Source: JAJAZB01 sp964244295 (GTDB lineage Bacteria > Bacteroidota > Bacteroidia > Cytophagales > Spirosomataceae). From it: a stretch of DNA of 64,000 bases. Made by a program: the position numbers and the translations under genes. The stretch is taken from assembly GCA_964244295.1 (NCBI GenBank), contig CAXTIG010000018.1, positions 1-64,000 on the forward strand. The letters are read 5' to 3'. This document shows, piece by piece, positions 1 through 7,865 of this stretch (position 1 is the first letter of the stretch; each line of letters opens with the position of its first letter). The notes below the pieces were generated by a model. It had not been told where the DNA came from and made no database searches. It was given only the letters and a program-made list of their open reading frames with translations.

Positions 1-2459
1 TTGAAGATTTGATTCGTCTGCCCGGTGGCATCCTGCTGCCGCAGGCGGGCACCGGTGTTGGCCCCTTCGGGCTGGATGAATTTGTTGGAGTGTTTGGCTT
101 GGAGGGTGTAGCAGCCGGGGGCGAGGGGTGGGGTAACTATGGTACAACTCGTTTGTGAGTTATTGGCGGCCGTGAGTTGTGCCTTGAGAAAAGCCACGCC
201 GTTGGCGGTCACGGTGACGTGTTCCTCGTTCGCATTCGGCGCATAAATGGCACTGAAGGGGGTTTTCGTCGGTACGTCCGCGTCGCTGATGGCAGCGGCC
301 CAGTTTCTGGTGGGGTCGTCGAAATCGCTCAGCGCGTAGGAACTGACTGTTGGAATGAAACTGTGTCGACTGAAGAACGTGTCGATTCCTCTGATTTCCT
401 GCCACCATTCCAAACTGGCATCACGGGCACCCGTAGCAATCTCTCCAAATACGTCGTACTGACCGCCCGGCAATAAATCCAGACTTAACTGCCCACTACG
501 CCAGCCTTTGCTGTATCGCGTGGCGGGCCCCAACATGGAGATGTCATACTTCATCACTATGCAGCGATCCACATTGGAGGGGGCCGTGTTGAGGTAGTTG
601 TTTTGCTGTAACCCGTAAGCCGTTCCGCAGATTCCTGCCCCTCCTACCCATAGACAAAGCAATCCTGCTTTTTTACTAATTCCTGCCCTAATGTTCAGCG
701 CCGTTGTGCAGGCGGAGAAATCTTGAGTCACGCCGGTTTTACTGCCATTGTTGAGGGCTACTCTACGGAGGCAAGAAGCTTGCGGAAAACCGATGCCATT
801 CATGACTCCCACGAACCGATCCCGAAAACCGGGCGCTCCCTTCGCCTCTTCGTTATCGGATCCGGTGGGATTTTTATAGTACAAATGGTGGTGCCTCAGC
901 ATTTGCTTGGCGGCGGGCGAATTCAAATCCCGCAGGTTGCTGGCGGCTCCTCGGTTGTCCTGACCATTTACCTGAAAATCCAGAAATTGCTGAACCCCGA
1001 TGGCAATGTTGGCTCCGTGGTGCGGGCTATCGAACGACACCCACAACTTGGTGTTGTGATTCATGTTGTTTTGCTCCATGTACCGGAGGGCATAGCGCGA
1101 AATCAGCCCGCCCATGCTGGGGCCAATCAACACGATTTTCTCGGAGGAGCCGTTGGCCTGCAACTGCTGGTTGACCTGTTGAATGAGTTTGACCAGTACC
1201 ATCGCGTTGCGCTCAATGAAATCGGCTCCGCCGTCGCGCGGGTCACAAACCTGCACCATCTGGGTTTCCAGGCACTGGACTTCGTCTTTGGTTGCCCCAA
1301 ACTGCCGCCGGACGCAGATTTCTACCATCCGGCAACCCGTGTCGAAGGTTTGGTAGAAGGGGAAGTTCAGGATGATGATGTCATGTTTATCTGTAAAACC
1401 ACCACCTGCCTCTCGAAGTTGTCTGCCAAGAGAAAAGTCAACATCTCCAATTTTATATGTTAATCTCCTATCATACAACCCATAATGAGCACTTCGCTTA
1501 TCGCGTGGGTCAAAGCCATCCAGTAAAATGACTGGGCGAATCACCTGCCGTCGCCCTTTTCCGTAGAAATACAGCACATCGCCTTTCCCCAGCGTGGCCG
1601 TAGGTTCGTCATACCCCTGAAAAGGAATATCAGCCGTGATCCGAACTGAATCAATGAATGAGATGTCGTCTTCTCTTGGAAAAGGAGCAGAAAAAATAGG
1701 ATCTGCCAGAGTGGCCGTAACTCTTCCTCCCGGACGATTCGGCACAATTTCCGGTACCTCTGCTTTCACTGAAGAACGTGCCGTAAAAATAGAACCATCG
1801 GAAAGACCAACCGTGTACTCCGCGACAAACTCGCCGGGTTCGTTGAAAAACAGCAGTTGCGAAGGCCCCCCCGGTGTGAGCGTTCTCGTGTTGCCCGCCA
1901 CTTGAATCTGCACTTGGGATACCTTCGCCCCGTTGAGCGTCAGCGTCGACCACCAGGGCAGTTCGACGCGAATGGGTGATTCGCGCACGGTGGGCGTCAG
2001 CAGGGCGGCCATATTTACCTGCCTGGTTTGGTAAATCGACCCACTCCACCCGGCTTTTACGCGGTAATGGCCCGTGCCGTCGTCTTCGAGGGCTTCGTGT
2101 TTGAGAATCTGAAAACCGGCTTGTAGTACACCCAGCGGGACGATACCTTCTCGTTGCTTTAGCTCGGTGAGTGCCTCGAAATCGTCGGGTTTTAGGCGGT
2201 TATTTTGATTAAAACTGGCCCAGTACAATTCCGAAAAAGCCTGGCGAAAACGACCATAGTTAGCCACTTCATTGGCTTCAAAAAGCTGAAGGGTAGCGTA
2301 GGGAAACACCCGGTCGTAAAGAATGCCACTGTTGACGCTGGATTGGTCGAGGTTTTTGAAGCCTTCGATGGCGGCTTTGGTGTAGTCGCTTTGCGCGAAT
2401 AGGCACAGCGGGAGTAGGAAGCTGGCGGCGAAAGCCAGCAGTAATCGGCGGAAGTACAT
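1..2459 (-). CDS. Secreted alpha/beta hydrolase (PGAP1/lipase-like) with C-terminal ricin-type lectin domain, partial
   Basis: Reading the minus strand from ATG at 2459 gives one uninterrupted frame of 819 codons to the left edge, so the C-terminus is missing. Residues 1-22 form a signal peptide ending LCLFAQ. Residues ~20-230 are a domain shared with the truncated paralogue at 3189-3878. The middle holds an alpha/beta hydrolase: LLDGFDPR (~313-320), nucleophile elbow GPSMGG with Ser448, then DSPHHGAN (~477-484), as in PGAP1-like and triacylglycerol lipases; His747 in EEHV is a candidate catalytic histidine. From ~782 the sequence (GCYTLQAKHSNKFIQ) resembles a ricin-type carbohydrate-binding domain. 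I infer an exported esterase or lipase that binds glycans. It lies 24 bp downstream of a lipoprotein gene, probably in one transcript. Substrate unknown; the hydrolase call is firm, the lectin call fairly firm. Confidence 0.8.
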   Translation of the reverse strand, partial: MYFRRLLLAFAASFLLPLCLFAQSDYTKAAIEGFKNLDQSSVNSGILYDRVFPYATLQLFEANEVANYGRFRQAFSELYWASFNQNNRLKPDDFEALTELKQREGIVPLGVLQAGFQILKHEALEDDGTGHYRVKAGWSGSIYQTRQVNMAALLTPTVRESPIRVELPWWSTLTLNGAKVSQVQIQVAGNTRTLTPGGPSQLLFFNEPGEFVAEYTVGLSDGSIFTARSSVKAEVPEIVPNRPGGRVTATLADPIFSAPFPREDDISFIDSVRITADIPFQGYDEPTATLGKGDVLYFYGKGRRQVIRPVILLDGFDPRDKRSAHYGLYDRRLTYKIGDVDFSLGRQLREAGGGFTDKHDIIILNFPFYQTFDTGCRMVEICVRRQFGATKDEVQCLETQMVQVCDPRDGGADFIERNAMVLVKLIQQVNQQLQANGSSEKIVLIGPSMGGLISRYALRYMEQNNMNHNTKLWVSFDSPHHGANIAIGVQQFLDFQVNGQDNRGAASNLRDLNSPAAKQMLRHHHLYYKNPTGSDNEEAKGAPGFRDRFVGVMNGIGFPQASCLRRVALNNGSKTGVTQDFSACTTALNIRAGISKKAGLLCLWVGGAGICGTAYGLQQNNYLNTAPSNVDRCIVMKYDISMLGPATRYSKGWRSGQLSLDLLPGGQYDVFGEIATGARDASLEWWQEIRGIDTFFSRHSFIPTVSSYALSDFDDPTRNWAAAISDADVPTKTPFSAIYAPNANEEHVTVTANGVAFLKAQLTAANNSQTSCTIVTPPLAPGCYTLQAKHSNKFIQPEGANTGARLRQQDATGQTNQIF

Positions 2460-2483
2460 GAGAGTGTAGAGGTTTGGGTGGTT

Positions 2484-3047
2484 TTATTTGAGTGTTCTTA
2501 CGTTAATGTCAAACCGACCGTCGGTCACTCTAAAAGTTTGAGTGGGGGTGCTGGAATTAGAGGCGGTAAATGAAAAAGTGCCCGATAGAATGCCATCAAT
2601 GTTAGGGCCAGACCTTAGTATCTTAACAGTACCGGACATTTTACTATTTGTCACAAATAGTTTTCCTTCGTTAATTCCATACAAAGCATAATCTTTAGGG
2701 TAAGTGGTGAAAGGCATAATATTCGTATCTTGGTTCAATTGGTAAGTGCCTATTTTATAATCATTTAAAAATATACGAATCATTGAACCATCTTTTGAAT
2801 GCGCTCTTAGATATATACCGATTTGGCTGTTTGTAATTCCATAAAATCCTCCTTCGATAGGTCTATATCCCATAAATCCTGACCCACCATTAGGAATCCA
2901 CGTCTCTCCATTCACCTTACACCCAAATGTATTAGCTCCTTCCTGAGTAGCAGCAGGCAGGGGATGGTCTTCTTTTTTACAAGTCGTAAACAGAAACAAA
3001 ACGACAACACTCAGCAGCCCCGGAAGGCGCAGAAACGACTTTTTCAT
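2484..3047 (-). CDS. Small lipoprotein, DUF6252-like (copy B)
   Basis: 187 residues. The N-terminus MKKSFLRLPGLLSVVV...LFTTC is a lipoprotein signal peptide with Cys at ~23. After it comes GANTFGCKVNGETWIPNGG, a pattern seen in Bacteroidota DUF6252-type lipoproteins, then a beta-rich body ending GRFDINVRTLK. It is a paralogue of the gene at 3937-4500: the signal peptide, the GANTFGCK block and the final GRFDIN block are nearly identical while the middle has diverged. It precedes the large hydrolase by 24 bp. Base composition is clearly AT-richer than neighbouring genes, suggesting transfer or relaxed selection. Function unknown; probably outer-membrane anchored. Confidence 0.8.
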   Translation of the reverse strand: MKKSFLRLPGLLSVVVLFLFTTCKKEDHPLPAATQEGANTFGCKVNGETWIPNGGSGFMGYRPIEGGFYGITNSQIGIYLRAHSKDGSMIRIFLNDYKIGTYQLNQDTNIMPFTTYPKDYALYGINEGKLFVTNSKMSGTVKILRSGPNIDGILSGTFSFTASNSSTPTQTFRVTDGRFDINVRTLK

Positions 3048-3049
3048 AG

Positions 3050-3135
3050 CAAGAAAATTGAAAACAGCGTGAAACGGATGCGTGTAAACGCGGCGGGCAG
3101 AAAGGGGGTTTGGCGGGGGCAGATGAGGCGAGGAA
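3050..3135. repeat. Direct repeat, copy 1, upstream of lipoprotein B
   Basis: About 80 bp immediately upstream of the copy B start matches 4503-4585 upstream of copy A with few differences (shared GTGTAAACGCGGCGGGCAG and flanks). It marks the unit of a tandem duplication and probably carries the promoter and leader of the cassette. Confidence 0.75.
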
Positions 3136-3188
3136 CTTTGACAGGCGAAAATTGAAAATAAGAGTTCATATTTCCTATTTCTGTCACA

Positions 3189-3878
3189 TTATTTTTTTGT
3201 GACTTTGTGAAAACTCGAATCATCGGAAAGATTGATGGTGTACTGCGCCAGAAACTCGCCGGGTTCGTTGAAAAAAAGCAACTCCGAAGCACCACCAGGA
3301 ATTAGCGTCCGGGTATTGCTTGCTACCTGAATCTGCACCTGCGATACCTTCGCCCCGTTCAGCGTCAGTGTGGACCACCAGGGCAGTTCGATGCGGATGG
3401 GCGATTCGCGAACGGTGGGCGTCAGTAGCGCAGCCATGCTCACTTGCCTGGTTTCATAAATCGACCCACTCCACCCGGCTTTTACGCGGTAATGCCCTGA
3501 ACCATCATCTTCCAGGGCATCAAAGTTTAATTTGTGAAAAGCCGAAGCCAATATGCCAACGGGAATGATACCGTTGCGATGGCTTTCCTTAATCAAGCCT
3601 TTAAGTTGTTCAGGCTTTAGGTGCAGATTCTTGGCATAACTGGCGTCGTACAACTCGGCGTGAGCCTGTATAAAATGCCCGTAATTTGATGTATCGCTGG
3701 CGGTGAAGGTGTTGAGTTGAGCGGCAGGAAAGACCCGGTCGTAAAGAATACCGCTGTTTACCCCGGATAAATCCAGGTTTTTCAGGGCCTCATCGGCGGC
3801 TTTGGTGTACTCGCTTTGAGCGAAAAGGGCAAAGCACAGCCCCACGCTGCTCAGCAGCGTCAGTAAAAGCTTTTTCAT
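3189..3878 (-). CDS. Truncated paralogue of the secreted hydrolase (N-terminal domain only)
   Basis: 229 residues with signal peptide MKKLLLTLLSSVGLCFALFAQ. It aligns along its length with residues 1-~225 of the hydrolase at 1-2459 (shared VNSGILYDRVFP, YRVKAGWSGSIY, ELPWWSTLTLNGAKVSQVQ, LLFFNEPGEF) and then ends in an unrelated tail SSFHKVTKK. The alpha/beta hydrolase and lectin parts are absent, so it cannot be catalytic in the same way. The frame is intact and conservation is high, so it may still be made, for example as a binding module or partner. It follows lipoprotein A, repeating the lipoprotein-hydrolase order. A run of 12 G lies just before its start. Confidence 0.75.
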   Translation of the reverse strand: MKKLLLTLLSSVGLCFALFAQSEYTKAADEALKNLDLSGVNSGILYDRVFPAAQLNTFTASDTSNYGHFIQAHAELYDASYAKNLHLKPEQLKGLIKESHRNGIIPVGILASAFHKLNFDALEDDGSGHYRVKAGWSGSIYETRQVSMAALLTPTVRESPIRIELPWWSTLTLNGAKVSQVQIQVASNTRTLIPGGASELLFFNEPGEFLAQYTINLSDDSSFHKVTKK

Positions 3879-3887
3879 GGAAATGGA

Positions 3888-3899
3888 GGGGGGGGGGGG
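3888..3899. repeat. Homopolymer tract G12
   Basis: Twelve consecutive G on the plus strand (C12 in the sense of the gene), 10-21 bp upstream of the start codon at 3878. Runs this long are prone to slipped-strand length change and sit where leader length could affect translation or transcription. The equivalent position before the full-length hydrolase has no such run. Confidence 0.85.
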
Positions 3900-3936
3900 T
3901 AGAGGGTTAGCGGATGCTCAAAAAGGGGATAAAAGG

Positions 3937-4500
3937 TTAGCGAAGAGTCTTCATATTAATGTCAAAGCGACCATTAGTAATCTCAAAAACTTCGTTAGGC
4001 TTCTTAGTACTTGAACAGCGAAATGAAAAGGTACCTGAAATAATGCTGGTCAATGTATCAGCATGAGTAATATTTACGACACCAGTTGCTTTTGAATTTG
4101 TAATAAATTGTTCTCCCATAAAGATGTAAACTCCATAATTTTTGGGTGTAAAAGAAAAAGGTCTAATTGAGGTATTCTCATTTAATGTATAATTACCTAC
4201 TCTATAATCACTCACATAGAAGCTAACTGTTTCTCCATTTTTTGAGTTTGTTTTAATTTCTATGCTAGTAGACAATTTATGTTGATCATCATAAATTGCT
4301 ACGAACCCTCCCGAAATTGGTTTAGCTCCCATCAGTCCAGGGCCACCATTCGGCACCCAACTCTTCCCATTAATTTTACACCCAAAGGTATTCGCTCCTT
4401 CCTGCGTCTCCGGCGGAAGCTTATCCTTTTGGCAAGTAGAAAATAAAAGCAAAACGACAACACTCAGCAACCCCGGAAGGCGCAGAAACGGCTTTTTCAT
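3937..4500 (-). CDS. Small lipoprotein, DUF6252-like (copy A)
   Basis: 187 residues, the same length as its paralogue at 2484-3047. Lipoprotein signal peptide MKKPFLRLPGLLSVVV...LFSTC, then GANTFGCKINGKSWVPNGG and the C-terminal GRFDINMKTLR. The central region differs more from copy B than the two ends do, a pattern compatible with diversifying selection or different binding partners. AT-rich relative to surroundings. First gene of the upstream cassette, 58 bp before the truncated hydrolase copy. Function unknown. Confidence 0.8.
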   Translation of the reverse strand: MKKPFLRLPGLLSVVVLLLFSTCQKDKLPPETQEGANTFGCKINGKSWVPNGGPGLMGAKPISGGFVAIYDDQHKLSTSIEIKTNSKNGETVSFYVSDYRVGNYTLNENTSIRPFSFTPKNYGVYIFMGEQFITNSKATGVVNITHADTLTSIISGTFSFRCSSTKKPNEVFEITNGRFDINMKTLR

Positions 4501-4502
4501 AG

Positions 4503-4585
4503 CAAGGGAATTGAAAACGGCGTGAAACGGGTGCGTGTAAACGCGGCGGGCAGAAAGGGGATTTGGCGGTGGCGGGATTGAGAGG
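4503..4585. repeat. Direct repeat, copy 2, upstream of lipoprotein A
   Basis: Near-identical to 3050-3135. The rest of the gap to 4756 shows no credible gene. Confidence 0.75.
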
Positions 4586-4756
4586 AGATTTCTTGCGAAA
4601 TGTGGGAATTTGGTTTTGCAATTCCAAGCATCACTTTAGCTTTATTTTCAGGCTATCCCTATCCTAATTTGGCGGCTTCGCTGAGTAGGCGATTTCACAA
4701 AAAGAGGTGCCTCTATCCGGCATTAGCCGCCGTGCCTGGCCCCTGCCTTCCAACGC

Positions 4757-4788
4757 AAAAGCCCCCGACAACCTGCCGGGGGCTTTTT
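4757..4788 (-). terminator. Intrinsic terminator of the S24 regulator gene
   Basis: Stem AAAAGCCCCCG / CGGGGGCTTTTT with an 8-9 nt loop, 27 bp past the stop of the minus-strand gene at 4815. Short T-runs follow in both directions, so it may act both ways. Confidence 0.75.
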
Positions 4789-4814
4789 GCGTCAAACACC
4801 ACACAAGCAAAAAC

Positions 4815-5522
4815 TTATTCGACCGGGGCGGCTACGATGTTCATCACGCGCCACATTCCGCGCAGGTCGTTGGATTTCACCGTCACCGAGCCGCCGTTGG
4901 GGTTGTCGGAGTGGAGGGTGAGTTGTTTTTTGGTCAACAGCTCGTTGTCGCGAATGCGTTTCACGACGAAAAAATCGCGGTACACCACGGCAAACACGCC
5001 GCCCGATTGGTACACCCAATCGCCCTTATCGACGTTGACGGCCAGCACTTTGGCCCCGTCGGGCAATTGCGGCTGCATGCTGTTGCCCGAAATCTCGATG
5101 ATGACGGGTTCGCGGTGGTGGTAGCCTTCCAGCGTGGCGCTGGGAACCCGGTACATTTCGAGGTCCTGGTAGCGGAAGCCGTCGGTGTAGGTTTCGACGA
5201 AACTGGCGTGAAACTTAATCGGTACGAAAGGCACCTCCGTGTAGGTTATGTCGAGGTCCACCACCTTGCCGTTGGAGCCATTCTGCACGATGGGCCGGGT
5301 GCCGCGCAGCACGAAATCGGCGCTCACCTGCGGGTACTTGTCGAGCAGCCGCATCACCGTATCGTACGAGGGTTTGGCGCGGCCGTTGAGGATGTTGTAA
5401 AACTTCGAGGAGTTCTCTTCCAACTCCTTGGCCGCCTGGTAGGCAGTCAGGCCGAGGGCCTCAAACACTTGCTTGAGCCGCACGTGGATGCTTTCGGGGA
5501 CGTCCTGATCGGGGGTTTTCAT
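4815..5522 (-). CDS. HTH-type repressor with S24 (LexA/UmuD-like) peptidase domain
   Basis: 235 residues from ATG at 5522; a TTG 39 bp upstream is also in frame but less likely. The N-terminus (VRLKQVFEALGLTAYQAAKELEEN, a Cro/C1-type helix-turn-helix) is followed by a linker and a C-terminal S24 domain with SGNSMQPQLPDG (nucleophile Ser) and VVKRI (general-base Lys), as in LexA and phage CI proteins. I do not see an obvious Ala-Gly self-cleavage site in the linker, so self-cleavage is uncertain. It is divergent from a Y-family polymerase across a 126 bp gap, so a DNA-damage-responsive repressor of that polymerase is the natural inference. Confidence 0.85.
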   Translation of the reverse strand: MKTPDQDVPESIHVRLKQVFEALGLTAYQAAKELEENSSKFYNILNGRAKPSYDTVMRLLDKYPQVSADFVLRGTRPIVQNGSNGKVVDLDITYTEVPFVPIKFHASFVETYTDGFRYQDLEMYRVPSATLEGYHHREPVIIEISGNSMQPQLPDGAKVLAVNVDKGDWVYQSGGVFAVVYRDFFVVKRIRDNELLTKKQLTLHSDNPNGGSVTVKSNDLRGMWRVMNIVAAPVE

Positions 5523-5593
5523 CGTCGATTTGTGGACTATTGTTTGCTTTTTATCTTTCAAGTCGAATATATTGCCCGCTCAACGACGCAGGC

Positions 5594-5604
5594 TTTTGAC
5601 AAAA
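5594..5604. promoter_or_regulatory. Candidate operator palindrome TTTTGACAAAA
   Basis: An 11 bp perfect palindrome with one central base, in the 126 bp gap between the S24 regulator and the polymerase. Position between divergent promoters suggests a repressor site, but the assignment rests on position and symmetry only. Confidence 0.3.
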
Positions 5605-5648
5605 GTATGTGAATTCGCGGATAAAACTACTCCCTTTCGATAAAAAAA

Positions 5649-7004
5649 ATGAACGCCAATCGCCTCTCTACGGACGTCGAACCCAGGGTGCTGTTTATCG
5701 ACATGAACAGCTTTTTCGCTTCCTGCGAACAGCAGGTCAATTACTACCTGCGGGGCCGCCCCGTGGCGGTGTGCGTGTACACGGGCAAACACGGCTGCGT
5801 GATTGCGCCTTCGGCGGAAGCCAAAGACCGGGGCGTGAAACTGGGCGTCCCGCTCGACAAGGCGATGCTGGTGTGCCCCGACCTGGTGCCAATCGAGACC
5901 AACCCCACCCGCTACCGGGAGTTTCAAGTTAAACTCATCAACGTGCTCCGGGGCTTCGCCGACGACGTACTGCCCAAAAGCATCGACGAGGCCGTGGTGG
6001 ATTTGACCCGCTACCGCTACGTGTACAAAGACGTGGTGAAAGTGGCCCGCGACATCAAACGGGCCATTCAGAACGAGGTAGGCGATTACCTGAAGTGCTC
6101 CATCGGCATTGCGCCCAACGTGTTTCTGGCCAAACTCGGCACCGAAATCAGCAAGCGCGACGGGCTGGTGGTCATCACCCCGGATACCATCGACAGCGTA
6201 CTGGAAAAGCTTAACCTGACCGACCTGCCCGGCATCGGGCAGCGGATGGCCGAGCGCCTGCAAGCCGGGGGCATTTTCACCCCGCTCGCGCTGCGCCACG
6301 CCGAACCCAACCACCTCCGGGTGGTATGCCAGAGCGTGGTGGGCTGGCACTGGCACCTGCGGCTCAACTTCGGCGGCGAGGTGGATCTGGCCAGCAGCGG
6401 CTACAAATCCATGCAGGCCATGCGGACCATCTCGCAGGAACAGCGCCACTCGGCAGTGCTCCTCGCGGATATTCTGGCGGCGCTTTGCCAAACCCTCGAA
6501 AAACGCATGGTCGGGCAAGACGTGTTTGCCCGCTTGCTGTGGGTAAGTTGCCGCTACGAAAGCGGGCGTAGTTACGGCGATGAAATCAAGCTCGAAGTAC
6601 CCCTGCAAGACGGAAACCGCCTCCGCCAGGTGGTGCTCGACCGCATGGAGAGTTTTCAACTCAACGCCCGTTGCGAACCGGTGCTCAATCGGGGTCTGAC
6701 TCAGCTTTGCGTGGGGGTGAGCCGGTTTATCCCCGCCGATGCCCTGCAATACTCGCTGTTTGAAGACCATACCCGCGAAGACAAGCTGCGCAAAACCGTG
6801 TACACGATCAAAGACCGCTTCGGCCCCGAAAAACTCATCCGCGCCTACCAACTGGCCGACTCGCCCGTGTGGCACGATGTGATTGGATTCGGGAGCGTCA
6901 AAGATTTGTACAACGAGGGTAGAGTGAATGGAGTAGAGAAGATAGGGGAAGGCACCTCCCATACCAGCCTCGGTTACTCGTTCGAGGCAGATTCGTTTTT
7001 TTGA
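5649..7004 (+). CDS. Y-family DNA polymerase (DinB/UmuC type)
   Basis: 451 residues. Translesion DNA polymerase signatures are present: FIDMNSFFASCEQQ near residue 20 (first metal-binding Asp and YF-like steric gate region), KSIDEAVVDL near 115 (catalytic S-I-D-E), a helix-hairpin-helix (DLPGIGQRMAERL, ~190-205) and a little-finger domain after ~250. Length is that of UmuC rather than of the shorter Pol IV. The C-terminus ends in GYSFEADSFF; an F-rich tail like this could be a sliding-clamp contact but I cannot confirm it. It should extend past damaged bases with low fidelity. Divergent from the S24 regulator. Confidence 0.9.
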   Translation: MNANRLSTDVEPRVLFIDMNSFFASCEQQVNYYLRGRPVAVCVYTGKHGCVIAPSAEAKDRGVKLGVPLDKAMLVCPDLVPIETNPTRYREFQVKLINVLRGFADDVLPKSIDEAVVDLTRYRYVYKDVVKVARDIKRAIQNEVGDYLKCSIGIAPNVFLAKLGTEISKRDGLVVITPDTIDSVLEKLNLTDLPGIGQRMAERLQAGGIFTPLALRHAEPNHLRVVCQSVVGWHWHLRLNFGGEVDLASSGYKSMQAMRTISQEQRHSAVLLADILAALCQTLEKRMVGQDVFARLLWVSCRYESGRSYGDEIKLEVPLQDGNRLRQVVLDRMESFQLNARCEPVLNRGLTQLCVGVSRFIPADALQYSLFEDHTREDKLRKTVYTIKDRFGPEKLIRAYQLADSPVWHDVIGFGSVKDLYNEGRVNGVEKIGEGTSHTSLGYSFEADSFF

Positions 7005-7128
7005 AGGACGTAAAAACCTCTTCACGTCGCCTAAACTGGCATGATTTGTGAGGCGCTTGAGGCACTGATTCCCCTTCTTTACGCGAACGCATTCGCGGCT
7101 CTAATAACGCCCCCGACTGGGTCAGAAA

Positions 7129-7153
7129 GGGCGCTGGCATCCGTCCAGCGCCC
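7129..7153. other. Hairpin GGGCGCTGG / CCAGCGCCC downstream of the polymerase
   Basis: A perfect 9 bp stem with a 7 nt loop, 125 bp past the polymerase stop. No T-run follows, so a weak or factor-assisted terminator is the most I can suggest. Confidence 0.4.
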
Positions 7154-7555
7154 GAATTGGCATGGTATTGGCGCGTTTGGCTTAGCCGCTGCGCTGGTTT
7201 TCCGGCACGGGTTCGAACTCTACTTTTTCCGCGTGATGAAGCCTAATTTTACCCGCCGGTTCGCCTGTTTTTTTCCTCTCTTGTTCTCGTCTTCGGGGAG
7301 CGGCACCGCCTTGCGCAGGGTGTTGGTGGCATTTTCGTTCCCGCCACAAGCAGCAAAGCCAACTTCCTTTTTTCTCCCGATTTCTCCGCTGCGTTTTCTT
7401 TTCGGATTTAACGGTAAAAACCGCCCGTTCATACCGATTGGTCCGCACTTACCCACGATAGCCCGGCTTCCCCTGTTTTATCCTGTCGGCGTTCAGGGCA
7501 TTGGAAAACCACGACCAGCTTCCACCGAATTCCGGTCTGGTTGGCAAGGCGCGGC

Positions 7556-7696
7556 TACTTTTGCGTCGAAAACAACCCCGGCAGTGAGTAGGCCAGTCCC
7601 ATTCAGGGAATAGGCTGCAAGTGGATTTTTGCGAACCAAAAGGAATTCCGTATCGATACACTCACCCTATCACCCGGCCAGTGCCGGTGCTTTTTT
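7556..7696 (+). ncRNA. Candidate small RNA (about 125 nt) with own -7 element and terminator
   Basis: The 861 bp gap 7005-7865 has no credible protein gene. In it TACTTTTG (7556-7563) matches the Bacteroidota -7 element TAnnTTTG, and 7671-7696 is a hairpin (CACCCGGC / GCCGGTG with one bulge) followed by six T. Together they would give an RNA of roughly 7570-7696 on the plus strand. No -33 TTG at the right distance is visible, and I recognise no known RNA family, so this is a proposal rather than an identification. Confidence 0.3.
7671..7696 (+). terminator. Intrinsic terminator without an upstream gene
   Basis: GC-rich stem, 4 nt loop and T6 on the plus strand. The nearest upstream plus-strand gene ends 667 bp away, so it either ends the polymerase transcript late or ends a separate RNA. 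Confidence 0.6.
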
Positions 7697-7865
7697 AAAC
7701 CCGATGAAACACCTGTAGAGTAAATTTTTACTGGATTACGTCGTTTCACCTGAACGAAAAGTGCTTTCTGTACCCGCCATTCCGACGCACCCGATTCGCC
7801 AAACGGCCAATCCCGTAAGCCGCTTTTTTTCCGGTGGCCCCTGGCGGGCACCGTTCCGTGAGGGC

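Noticed and set aside
3189..3878. Calling the truncated hydrolase copy a pseudogene.
   Set aside because: Its frame is intact, the domain ends cleanly near a domain boundary, and the conserved blocks are preserved; a functional short protein is equally possible.
5580..7025. A 481-codon open frame opposite the Y-family polymerase, and similar long frames opposite PpiD (24819-26393), the Gfo/Idh gene (57566-58801) and priA.
   Set aside because: GC-rich codon use of the real genes leaves the opposite strand open. The frames have no family motifs, are His/Val/Gly-rich, and lie wholly over genes with clear signatures.
7041..7613. A 190-codon frame in the gap after the polymerase.
   Set aside because: Low-complexity, Pro/Phe/Arg-rich, without family motifs; its codon use is unlike neighbouring genes.
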